Positions 1 to 7,935 of a stretch of DNA of 64,000 nt are shown in pieces; positions within the stretch are counted from its first letter, which is position 1; each line of letters opens with the position of its first letter. The stretch covers positions 282,311 through 346,310 of the forward strand of contig JADKJW010000004.1 of assembly GCA_016720835.1 (NCBI GenBank), in the 5' to 3' direction. The notes beneath the pieces were generated by a model. That model was not told the DNA's origin and did not search any database. It was given only the letters and a program-made list of their open reading frames with translations. The position numbers and the translations under genes were made by a program. Source of the DNA: Ignavibacteria bacterium (lineage in GTDB: Bacteria > Bacteroidota > Ignavibacteria > SZUA-365).

Positions 1-2
1 CC

Positions 3-275
3 CCGGTCCTCACCCGCCGACAGCGTGCCGAGCGCATGAGAAAGAGGCAAGCCGCGTTTTTCGGCTACTTCGGGCCCGAAGCGCGGGAAATCCTGACCGA
101 TCTGCTGGAAAAGTATGCCGGCGACGGAGAACTCCAGTTCACGCTGCCGGATGTGCTGAAGCTGCCGCCAATATCGGGGCACGGGAATGTGAATGAGATC
201 GCCGGTATATTCGGCGGCAATGACGCGTTGCGAAGCGCCGTAGACAGGTTGCAGGAGTTGCTGTATGCGGAGTAA
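3..275 (+). CDS. hsdR: Type I restriction endonuclease subunit R, C-terminal fragment (cut by window start)
   Basis: The frame is open to the left edge of the window, so only about the last 90 residues are visible. The stretch FFGYFGPEAREILTDLLEKY followed by a short helical tail is typical of the C-terminal (EcoEI-R-like) domain of HsdR, the ATP-dependent translocase and nuclease subunit of type I restriction enzymes. The motor and nuclease domains lie outside the window. hsdM and hsdS come 6 kb downstream on the same strand, so an ordinary hsdR-hsdM-hsdS locus appears to have been opened by other defence genes. The internal ATG at 36 is not the start, because the preceding residues (LTRRQRAER) continue the family pattern. 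Confidence 0.75.
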   Translation, partial: PVLTRRQRAERMRKRQAAFFGYFGPEAREILTDLLEKYAGDGELQFTLPDVLKLPPISGHGNVNEIAGIFGGNDALRSAVDRLQELLYAE

Positions 276-310
276 GACAAGCAGTCGACTTATTCCCAAG
301 GTATACAGTG

Positions 311-548
311 CCTTTAACAAGGACGGATCGGCCTCGCATGATAAAGGATACCTTTAACAAGGACGGATTTTCTTCCCATGATAAACGCTGCCTTTAACAA
401 GGGTGGAGATTTTTCATGATAATCGTTACCTTTAATAAAGACCGATCTGTTTTCGATGATAATCGTTACCTTTAATAAAGACAGATCTGCCTCCCATGAT
501 AAACGGAGTCTTTAACAAGGAAGGTTCTGCTTTCCATGAGCGTCGCAG
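311..548. repeat. Six imperfect 40-bp direct repeats
   Basis: Units begin at 311, 351, 391, 429, 469 and 509, with a period of 40 bp (once 38). Each starts with a CCTTTAACAAGG-like half-palindromic box, continues with a GATCTG-like middle and ends in CATGATAA. Units differ at several positions and there are no spacers, so this is not a CRISPR array. The array fills the gap between hsdR and the decayed Fic gene. Function unknown. Confidence 0.85.
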
Positions 549-595
549 TCTTCTACATAGGTCTGACAGGCGTCTGAGGAAAGGGAGGGCAACCG

Positions 596-1778
596 ATGGC
601 AGCTAAGAAAATCCAAAACGGAATGGCCCAGAGGGCGGGGAGATACGTGACGCAACCAGGGGGTTTTCGCGCATTCATGCCTGAGCCGTTGCCTCCCGAT
701 CCGCCCGTCAAAATCGAAGGAGAGCTGCAACAGCTCCTCTCGCAGGCCGATCTTGCCCTGGGGCGCCTCGACGGATCGATACAGATTCTCCCCAACCCGG
801 ATCTGTTCGTGTACATGTACGTGCGGAAGGAGGCGGTGCTGTCGAGCCAGATCGAGGAACGCAAAGCTCCTGCAGGATGTGCTTGCCGCGGAAGCGAAAA
901 TTCTAGCGCCGCATCGGCCGCAGGATGTCAACGAAGTAGTGAATTACGTCCGCGCCATGAATCATGGGCTCGAATTGCTCGCCAAACTTCCGGTTTCCGT
1001 GCGGTTGATACGCGAAATTCATACGGAACTTCTTCGCGGCGTGCGCGGCGCGCATCTCACCCCCGGCGAATTGCGGCGGAGTCAGAACTGGATCGGACCC
1101 GGGCGGCTGCGTTGAACGAAGCAACGTTCGTCCCCCGCCTCCGCAGGAAGTGCAGGAACACCCGGCGCATCTGGAACGATTTCTCAATACGAATATGGGG
1201 TTGCCGTTGCTGGTGAAGATTGGTCTCCGCATGCCCAGTTCGAGACCATCCATCCTTTTCTCGACGGCAACGGACGGGCCGGTAGACTGCTCATCACCTT
1301 TCTTCTATGCCAAAAAAACGTCTTGAAGAAACCCGTGCTTTACCTCTCCTATTTCTTTAAAAAGCACCGGCGGAAGTACTACGAAGAGCTGCAGTCGGTG
1401 CGGGATTACGGGACATGGGAGATGTGGCTCGCGTTCTTCTTGCGCGGTGTCGCCGAGGTGAGCGAACAAGCCGCCGGCACCGCCAGGGAAATTCTCTCGC
1501 TACGGGAAGCGCACCGACGAACGATCGCCGAGCAGTTCGGACGCGCAGCAGGCAACGGTTACCGGCTGCTCGAGCATCTGTACGAACACCCCATCGTATC
1601 CGTCAAGGAGGTTCGCGAACTGATCGGAACCACGTACCCCGCCGCCAACGATCTGGTGACGCGCATGGTCGCGTATGGGCTTCTGTACGAACTGACCGGA
1701 CAGACGAGAAACAGGAAGTTCGAATATCGGAGCTATATCGATCTCTTCAGTGAGGAGAAAGTTGAGGTCGCAACATGA
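596..1778 (+). pseudogene. Fic family protein (AMP-transferase-like), broken by several frameshifts
   Basis: Pieced together across frames, this is a Fic protein of about 390 residues. The N-terminal Fic_N part (LLSQADLALGRLDGS, then a KEAVLSSQIE stretch) is followed by the Fic core with the motif HPFLDGNGRAGRLL near 1250-1290 and a C-terminal winged-helix part. Fic enzymes transfer AMP or related groups to target hydroxyls. The SSQIEG-type inhibitory helix motif is disrupted right at the first frameshift (about 866). Further one-base shifts lie near 1110-1135 and 1229. The final piece (1323-1778) is intact. No single frame gives a working enzyme as sequenced. Sequencing error is an alternative to true decay, because other genes here show similar indels. 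Confidence 0.8.
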
Positions 1779-2427
1779 TCGATCCGGTCAAGACCAAGAA
1801 CACTGACTACCAGATGAGAACCGCTGAAGCTGTGATCGCAACTGTATCGCTACCGTGTGTCTCGAAACCACATTTCTGTTTTCGCCAACCCAGTTATCGC
1901 GATGACGTATCGCGACAAAGTGTCGCGATACCAGAAGCAGAATTTGGACCTTCGTTCCCGATCCCGTCAAGCCGGGGTTTTAGCTGGTTCCTCCAAAGTT
2001 TCTATAAGACGACTCCGTACCTTGCCATGGAGCGGGAGATGATAGCGACTGACACGATCATCAAGGACAGCGGCCCGATTTGGTCAAGGAGCTGGATTGT
2101 CTGACCGGCAGGGTCACGTCAATCATCACGTGTTCGCCCGCCGCCAGCGCGCCGAGAATAAGAAGAAAGATTATGAGTTGATTTTGAGTCACTTGAGGCC
2201 CGGGGTGCAGGAGATCATGAGTGATCGCCTCGCGAAGTATGCTTTGCTGGGGAACTACAGTTCGCCCAGCAGGACGATATAAAGTGCCGGTGATATCGGG
2301 ATATGGAGATATGAAAGACATAATCGACATATGTGACTGGACAGAACCACTTTACAATGTCGCGAGCCAAATGCAAAAGCTCATGTATGATGCCTAATTC
2401 ATCCCAACAAAGCTGCGAATAGAACCC
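1779..2427. other. Gap of about 650 bp with no convincing gene
   Basis: Short open frames here (for example 1775-2104 and 2097-2282) match no family I recognise and have no protein-like composition. The gap contains a perfect inverted repeat at 1908-1930 with a partial extra copy just upstream. It probably holds the promoter of the cassette that starts at 2428, but no clear -35/-10 pair could be picked. Confidence 0.5.
1908..1930. promoter_or_regulatory. Perfect inverted repeat (10-bp arms, 3-nt loop)
   Basis: The arms TATCGCGACA and TGTCGCGATA flank the loop AAG. A partial copy of the same word (TTATCGCGATGACG) lies immediately upstream, so the region is a small cluster of CGCGAT-type palindromic words. 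It could be an operator or a dispersed palindromic repeat. No regulator is identified. Confidence 0.55.
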
Positions 2428-3348
2428 ATGCCTGGAGAAAGATGGATTCGCCCTCCCGAGGAATGGCAGAATCTTATTAACAAGTGCCTCTCGCTCAAGT
2501 TTGATATCGGAGAGTTCGTGCCGATTCCGGATAGAGTGCGTGGTGATTGCGGGTTAGAAGGTTTTACGAGGGGAGGTCTAGGCTTTCAATGTTACGCGGC
2601 TGAAGAACCACTAATCACTAGTGAATTAACAAGGAAACAGAAAGCTAAAATCACAAGCGACCTTGGCAAGCTCGTCAAATACAAGACCAATCTGGCGCGG
2701 CTTCTCGGGCCAACCATGCTCGACAAGTGGATACTTGTTGTACCTCGCTGGGAGGATAAAGCGTTGCTTGCACACGCAGAAGAAAAGATGAAACTACTCA
2801 GAGTGGAGAGGCCCTCGTTTATCTCGCCGAACATCGTACCGAGCATTTGTACCGGGAGGACTTTCCGTCGAAAGGCAAATACTCGTTCAAGCGGGAGCGA
2901 GCACTTGCGGGTTGATGTCCCTTTGGTGGACCAAGCGAAAATAACAGATTGGGTTGCGACCAACGACGAGTTGGTTGCGAAACTGGACGAGAAAACCCTG
3001 GCGATTTGCTACCAAGATTCCGACAATGCAAGACAGCTTCGGAACGAATCAGTCCGTAATTATCTAAATGGCCAGAACGCTCTCGAAAAACTTAGAGAAG
3101 ACTTCCCGGAAATCTTTGAGGCTGTGGATAGAATCAAAAAGGACAAGGAGTATTTTCTCGTTATGGAGTCTCTCACAACCGCTTCATTACCTGCTGCACA
3201 CTTGCGAGAAACTCTCGATTCATTGGAAAACGACCTCGCAAGGGCGTTTAGTGGACTTGATAGATTTACTGTTAGGCAGTTCGTACATGGAGCAGTAGCT
3301 GATTGGTTGCTACGCTGTCCTCTTCATTTCCCAAAATCACCGTTATAA
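2428..3348 (+). CDS. Defence cassette protein with PD-(D/E)xK nuclease-like N-terminal domain
   Basis: A 306-residue protein and the first gene of the cassette. Residues 39-56 show a G-D-x-G-L-E-G spacing followed by Q-x-Y (D40, E44, Q54, Y56), which resembles the active-site layout of restriction-endonuclease-fold domains. This was judged by eye. The C-terminal 90 residues are helical and match no domain I can name. They may dock to the partner proteins, as the C-terminal domains of ABC-3C effectors do. Between 2854 and 2904 three one-base losses scramble about 16 residues but restore frame (see findings). The stop overlaps the next ATG by one base, implying translational coupling. GC is clearly below that of the flanking chromosome. 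Confidence 0.6.
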   Translation: MPGERWIRPPEEWQNLINKCLSLKFDIGEFVPIPDRVRGDCGLEGFTRGGLGFQCYAAEEPLITSELTRKQKAKITSDLGKLVKYKTNLARLLGPTMLDKWILVVPRWEDKALLAHAEEKMKLLRVERPSFISPNIVPSICTGRTFRRKANTRSSGSEHLRVDVPLVDQAKITDWVATNDELVAKLDEKTLAICYQDSDNARQLRNESVRNYLNGQNALEKLREDFPEIFEAVDRIKKDKEYFLVMESLTTASLPAAHLRETLDSLENDLARAFSGLDRFTVRQFVHGAVADWLLRCPLHFPKSPL

Positions 3349-3824
3349 TGGAATCACTCCTGACAAACATTGATATTCCGTTCATGTTTCGACAACGCCC
3401 CACGCCTCTTGCGGGTGACCTACGTCCGGCGTGGAGGATGAGTCTTGTTCTGCTGATATTGCATCATTCGCGCGGGAAAAAGGCAACTCTTCAGAAATTG
3501 CATGTTCTCAATTCGGCCTGCCACTCTTTGAACACACGTCGAGCATTTCTCAACTACGTTCATGGGAAAGTTCAGAAGTACGAAATTATACCTCGTATTG
3601 AACCAAGCTTAAACCGGGCACTTAATCTCTTGCGTGGCGAAGGGCTGGTTGAGATTGAAAAGGGTAAAAATATCATACTAACCCCTGTTGGTCTGACTTT
3701 ATCAAACCAACTCGTTGAACTATCGGATTGTCTTGAACTGGAGAAGACGTTTCTTCAGGCAATTGAATCATTCGCAACCGAAGGTCGAATTGGAGATCTC
3801 TTCACTTGGAACGTTTCGATATGA
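3348..3824 (+). CDS. Small middle component of ABC-type conflict cassette (winged-helix-like)
   Basis: 158 residues. The start is the ATG at 3348, which overlaps the upstream stop (TAATG). The body is a run of helices followed by a basic hairpin-like stretch (residues about 95-125), as in small winged-helix adaptor proteins. Its size and its position just before an SMC-like ATPase match the middle component of ABC-3C systems (LmuC-like in Lamassu). There is no catalytic motif. The stop overlaps the ATPase start (ATGA), so all three genes are likely translated from one message. The assignment rests on context and size rather than on a diagnostic motif. Confidence 0.5.
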   Translation: MESLLTNIDIPFMFRQRPTPLAGDLRPAWRMSLVLLILHHSRGKKATLQKLHVLNSACHSLNTRRAFLNYVHGKVQKYEIIPRIEPSLNRALNLLRGEGLVEIEKGKNIILTPVGLTLSNQLVELSDCLELEKTFLQAIESFATEGRIGDLFTWNVSI

Positions 3825-5842
3825 GCCTACGATTACGTCAACTTCATCTACGAGTCCAAACAGGCGAAGGGCTTTTTGGAACACGTATACAGTTCAACGA
3901 TGGACTCGTTCTATTGCGTGCCGACAATACCATGGGTAAGTCAACCTGCGTACAAGCAATCATCTATGCACTTGGTCTCGAAAAAATGCTTGGCCCATCA
4001 AGCACCATCCCTCTGCCACATGTGATGACTGCGTACCTCAATGATGGAGAAAAGGAAATCCGAGTCCTTGAGTCAGAAGTGTTGCTTGAGATCGAAAATC
4101 ACAAGGGCGAATCCCTTACGATTCAGCGATCTGTGATTGGAGAGCGTGACCCGCGATTGGTAAGCACATGGGAGGGAGCACGTCTAACGAATCCGAATGA
4201 ATCTTTGCCGAAACGGGACTTTTACGCTCGGGATCCAGGTTCTGCTCAGAACGAATCGGGCTTCACGCGCAAGCTTGCGGAGTTTGTTGGTTGGCAGTTG
4301 CCAATGGTTCGCCGGTTTAACGGCACCGAGTGTCCACTGTATCTGGAAGCCGTTTGTCCTCTATTTGTTGTAGAGCAGAAGCATGGCTGGGCCGGTATCC
4401 AATCAAATCTTCCAACGTATTTCGGCATTCGAGATATGGCCAAACGTTGTATTGAGTTTGTTTTAAACCTCGACGCTGCCCGCTTGGCCGATGAGCGACA
4501 AAGGTTAGAACAAGAGGAAACGATTTTGAAAAATCGCTGGAAGAATTTAACCAACGCTGCGGGGACATATTTAAGACTTGTGAACGCCCGCCTTCTTGGT
4601 CTGCCAGAGCAACCATCCGCCCAATGGCCACTTTCAATTATTCCAACGATAGAGGTGTTTCAGGACAGTGAATGGATTGAGGTAGAGCGCGCGCTAGACT
4701 TGATCAAAGATAAATACTTTCAATTAGAGCAAACACCCATTGTCACAGCGGGAGAAGCTTCGGAATCTGCAAGATCTCAACTAGAAACAGCACAACGAAC
4801 GTTGGCTGACCGGGAGTTGATTGCTGGTGAGCTCCTCGAGGAACTGCAACAAGAGCAAATACAGCAGGCATCAACTAATTCCCGTCTCAGTGCACTTGGC
4901 GAAGACCTGCGTAGGAACAAGGATGCGTTGAAACTCAGATCTTTCGGCTCAAACGCTGGATGGCACGTAATAGAACACGTTTGTCCGACATGTCAGCAAC
5001 AACTTGCAGATACTCTGTTACTGCAGGGGTCACTCGAAAATCCAATGTCAGTTGAGGAAAACATTACATTTGTTGAAAACCAAATAAAGACTTTTAAACA
5101 ACTGCGTGAAAACGCGGCATCACTTATAGCTCGGAAGGAATCAGAGTTATCTACGTATCGTATGGAAATAGAAAATGTACGCATACAAATACGATCCTTA
5201 CGCCAGACATTGCTCGCTCCCACTTCCAGTCCGTCAATAGAAGCAGTCAGACTTCGTATTGATATTGAAAGTCGAGTTAGGACACTTGAACGAGTAATCT
5301 CTGATTTTACCGAATCGTTGGAATCATTCGCTGAGGTTGCAGTAGCGTGGCGGGGAGTATTGGACCGGAAACGCAACCTGCCGTCCAACGGGCTTTCTGC
5401 AGGGGATAGGAATAAATTACGTCGTCTCGAGACACTACTTCGTGATCAGCTTCAGGAATTTGGATTTAACAGTCTTGATCAGGATACGCTTGAGATATCC
5501 ACTGAATCCTATCGTCCAACAAGGGAAGGTTTTGACCTAGGATTCGACTTATCGGCAAGCGATAACATTAGGACTATATGGGCATTTCTGCAAGGGTTGC
5601 TCGAGCTTTCAGCCGTACAACCAATGAATCACTTCGGCATGCTTTTATTCGACGAGCCGCGGCAACAAGAAACTGCTGAAATGAGTTTTGAGAAGCTTCT
5701 TGTCCGTGCAGCAACGGCCAAGAAAAGAGGCCAGCAAATCGTTTTTGCCACAAGCGAACCACTGGCCAACATTCAACGGATGATAAATGGGTTGGATGTT
5801 CAAATTATTAACTATACTGGACGCGTAATATCACGTATATAG
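3821..5842 (+). CDS. SMC/ABC-like ATPase of conflict cassette, with CxxC zinc-hook-like motif
   Basis: 673 residues from the ATG at 3821, which overlaps the previous stop. The Walker A is ADNTMGKST (about residues 34-42) in the SMC/RecN-like form but with Ala in place of the first Gly. A long coiled-coil-like middle holds HVCPTCQQQL (Cys388, Cys391), placed like a Rad50 hook. A signature-like LSAS (577-580) replaces LSGG. The Walker B is LLFDEPRQQ (Asp611, Glu612), and the H-loop reads ATSEP with Ser645 in the place of the switch His. Such proteins sense or clamp DNA and switch on partner effectors in ABC-3C/Lamassu systems. The gene is intact. A start 15 bases upstream (3806) is possible but gives a longer overlap. 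Confidence 0.75.
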   Translation: MSLRLRQLHLRVQTGEGLFGTRIQFNDGLVLLRADNTMGKSTCVQAIIYALGLEKMLGPSSTIPLPHVMTAYLNDGEKEIRVLESEVLLEIENHKGESLTIQRSVIGERDPRLVSTWEGARLTNPNESLPKRDFYARDPGSAQNESGFTRKLAEFVGWQLPMVRRFNGTECPLYLEAVCPLFVVEQKHGWAGIQSNLPTYFGIRDMAKRCIEFVLNLDAARLADERQRLEQEETILKNRWKNLTNAAGTYLRLVNARLLGLPEQPSAQWPLSIIPTIEVFQDSEWIEVERALDLIKDKYFQLEQTPIVTAGEASESARSQLETAQRTLADRELIAGELLEELQQEQIQQASTNSRLSALGEDLRRNKDALKLRSFGSNAGWHVIEHVCPTCQQQLADTLLLQGSLENPMSVEENITFVENQIKTFKQLRENAASLIARKESELSTYRMEIENVRIQIRSLRQTLLAPTSSPSIEAVRLRIDIESRVRTLERVISDFTESLESFAEVAVAWRGVLDRKRNLPSNGLSAGDRNKLRRLETLLRDQLQEFGFNSLDQDTLEISTESYRPTREGFDLGFDLSASDNIRTIWAFLQGLLELSAVQPMNHFGMLLFDEPRQQETAEMSFEKLLVRAATAKKRGQQIVFATSEPLANIQRMINGLDVQIINYTGRVISRI

Positions 5843-5885
5843 AAATGATTCGTGTATCATTAACAAACATAAGTCCGAGGTTTAC

Positions 5886-6404
5886 ATGAATTATGCAGTA
5901 TATGGAGCATTTAAACTTCCAAGATCAAGAAAAGGGCTGTTCACTCGAATAGCACAAGAAAAACGGGATTTTTGGTCTGCGGTAGATACGGCTGAGATAG
6001 GGTTGTCGGATTCGTGTGGCTGTTACCTTATTTCGGTACGAAATCGTGTGTGGTACGTTGGTCGTGCGGCCAAGCAGTCATTTAGGAAAGAGTGCTTTAC
6101 ACCAGATAAAGTGACAAAGATTGACGAAGCAATAAGCACTGGATGTGGCGACGCATACCTTTTGCTGTTAGCCAGACAGACGCCTAAGGGTAAATTCTCA
6201 AAACCAGGGAAAAATGGCATTAGAGATGTCGAGGACCTGGAGCTTCTCCTTATTGGTGCTGCTCTTGAAAGAAACGACAATCTACTCAACAAACAGGCGA
6301 CAAAAATTGTACGTGAGGCAATAGTTCCAGGATTCTTGAATTCGCCAAAGGGTGCTGGAAACAGGAAAAGTGTTAAGCAATTCAAGAAAATCATGGGGAT
6401 ATAG
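5886..6404 (+). CDS. GIY-YIG nuclease-like protein
   Basis: 172 residues. A GIY-type strand (Gly45-Cys46-Tyr47) is followed by the YIG equivalent Tyr57-Val58-Gly59, then Arg60, a glutamate in the E116-E119 helix (DVEDLELLLIGAALE) and a conserved-position Asn135 (LLNKQ). These are the landmarks of the GIY-YIG endonuclease fold, whose Tyr/Arg/Glu residues cut DNA with one metal ion. A basic C-terminus (KSVKQFKKI) fits nucleic-acid contact. It lies 43 bases after the ATPase gene and ends 3 bases before hsdM, so it may be expressed with either or both. It may be the effector of the cassette or an accessory nuclease of the type I system. Confidence 0.7.
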   Translation: MNYAVYGAFKLPRSRKGLFTRIAQEKRDFWSAVDTAEIGLSDSCGCYLISVRNRVWYVGRAAKQSFRKECFTPDKVTKIDEAISTGCGDAYLLLLARQTPKGKFSKPGKNGIRDVEDLELLLIGAALERNDNLLNKQATKIVREAIVPGFLNSPKGAGNRKSVKQFKKIMGI

Positions 6405-6407
6405 TTT

Positions 6408-7935
6408 GTGGTGCTCAATACCATTCGAGATGCTACCAGCTCCCACTCCCTCGCCTCCCTCCTCAAGTCCGCGATATCATGCGAAAGGAAGGAGGGACTG
6501 AATGGCGATCTGGACCGTCTACCTCTGCTCACGTGGATCATGTTCCTGAAGTTCCTCGACGACCTCGAGCTGCAGCGAGAGGATGAGTCAAAGCTCTCAA
6601 GGATAAAGTTCAGGCCAACCGTTGAAGCGCCATACCGGTGGCGAGACTGGGCAGCAAGGCCTGATGGTATTACCGGCGATGAACTGCTTGCCTTCATCAA
6701 TCATGAGGAGTGCACACTGCCGAACGGAGAGCGAGGAGCGGGACTGTTCCGCTATCTGCGCTCGCTTTCCGGGTCGGGCGGAGATGACCGGAGAGAGGTC
6801 GTTGCCACGGTGTTCAAGGGCGTGGACAACCGGATGAAGAGCGGGTACCTGTTGCGCGACATCGTCAACAAGATTGCTGGCATTCATTTCAACTCCAGCG
6901 ACGAACTGCATACGCTCGGAACGTTGTACGAGTCCATGCTCAGGGAGATGCGCGATGCCGCCGGAGATTCAGGCGAGTTTTACACGCCGCGCGCCGTTGT
7001 GCGAATGATGGTGGCGGTTATCGATCCGCGTTTGGGCGAAACAGTTCTCGATCCGGCAAACGGGACAGGCGGTTTCCTTGTGGAAGTGTACAACCATCTA
7101 TCGAAACAGGTCAAGACCGTGGCGGACCGGACGGTGCTTCAGGAGAAGAGCATTTTCGGTTGCGAGGCGAAGTCGCTCCCATACCTTCTCTGTCAGATGA
7201 ACCTGCTCCTGCATGGCCTCGACGCGCCGCAGATCGATCCGGGGAATGCGCTGCGACACAAGCTCACGGACATTGGCGAACGCGATCGTGTGGATGTGAT
7301 CGTCACCAATCCTCCCTTTGGCGGCGAGGAGGAGAAGGGAGTGCAGGGCAACTTCCCGAAGACAAGAAGACCGCAGCGACGGAACTGCTTTTCCTTCAAG
7401 TCATCATGCGAAAGCTTCGCCGGCACACCAGGCCCGGACGCGCGGCGGTGGTGGTGCCGAACGGAACGCTTTTCGGAGATGGCGTTTGCGCGCGCATCAA
7501 GGAGGATCTGCTCAAGGAATTCAATCTCCACACCATCGTCCGCCTGCCGAATGGCGTGTTCGCGCCCTACACCTCGATCCCGACCAACATCCTGTTCTTC
7601 GATCGATCCGGACCCACAAAGACCGTCTGGTACTACGAACATCCCCTGCCTGAAGGCCGGAAGAATTACACGAAGACACAGCCCCTTCAGTTCGAGGAAT
7701 TCGCTCCGCTCATCGCGTGGTGGAAGAAGCGTAAGGAAAACGATCAGGTCTGGAAAGTGCCCGCCTCCGATTGCTCGCCAACGGCTGCAACTTCGATCGA
7801 AAGAATCCTCGGATGAAAGACGACATCGCGCATCTGCCGCCAGTAGCGCTCGCTGCGGGCATCCTCATAAAAGAACAGCGCATTGCGGAAATCATGTTAA
7901 ACATCCAGAAAGTCCTGAAGAAACAAGGTATATGA
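6408..7935 (+). CDS. hsdM: Type I restriction-modification DNA methyltransferase subunit M (two frameshifts)
   Basis: HsdM methylates adenine with S-adenosylmethionine in the M2S complex. The GTG at 6408 is the first start after the upstream gene. The N-terminal helical HsdM_N domain is followed by motif I DPANGTGGF (about residue 215, with Asn where Cys is usual) and motif IV NPPF (about 301-304). One base is missing near 7358, moving the frame, and again near 7768. Read through, the protein ends KKQGI with TGA at 7933-7935, overlapping the hsdS ATG. By chance the raw first frame stays open into hsdS and mimics an HsdM-HsdS fusion. Given indels elsewhere in the window, these are probably sequence errors. 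Confidence 0.85.

Noticed and set aside
311..548. CRISPR array
   Set aside because: The repeats are adjacent 40-bp units without unique spacers, and no cas gene is present.
1775..2104. Small protein gene after the Fic gene
   Set aside because: The start overlaps the Fic stop, but the product has no family match and is built largely from a palindromic repeat region.
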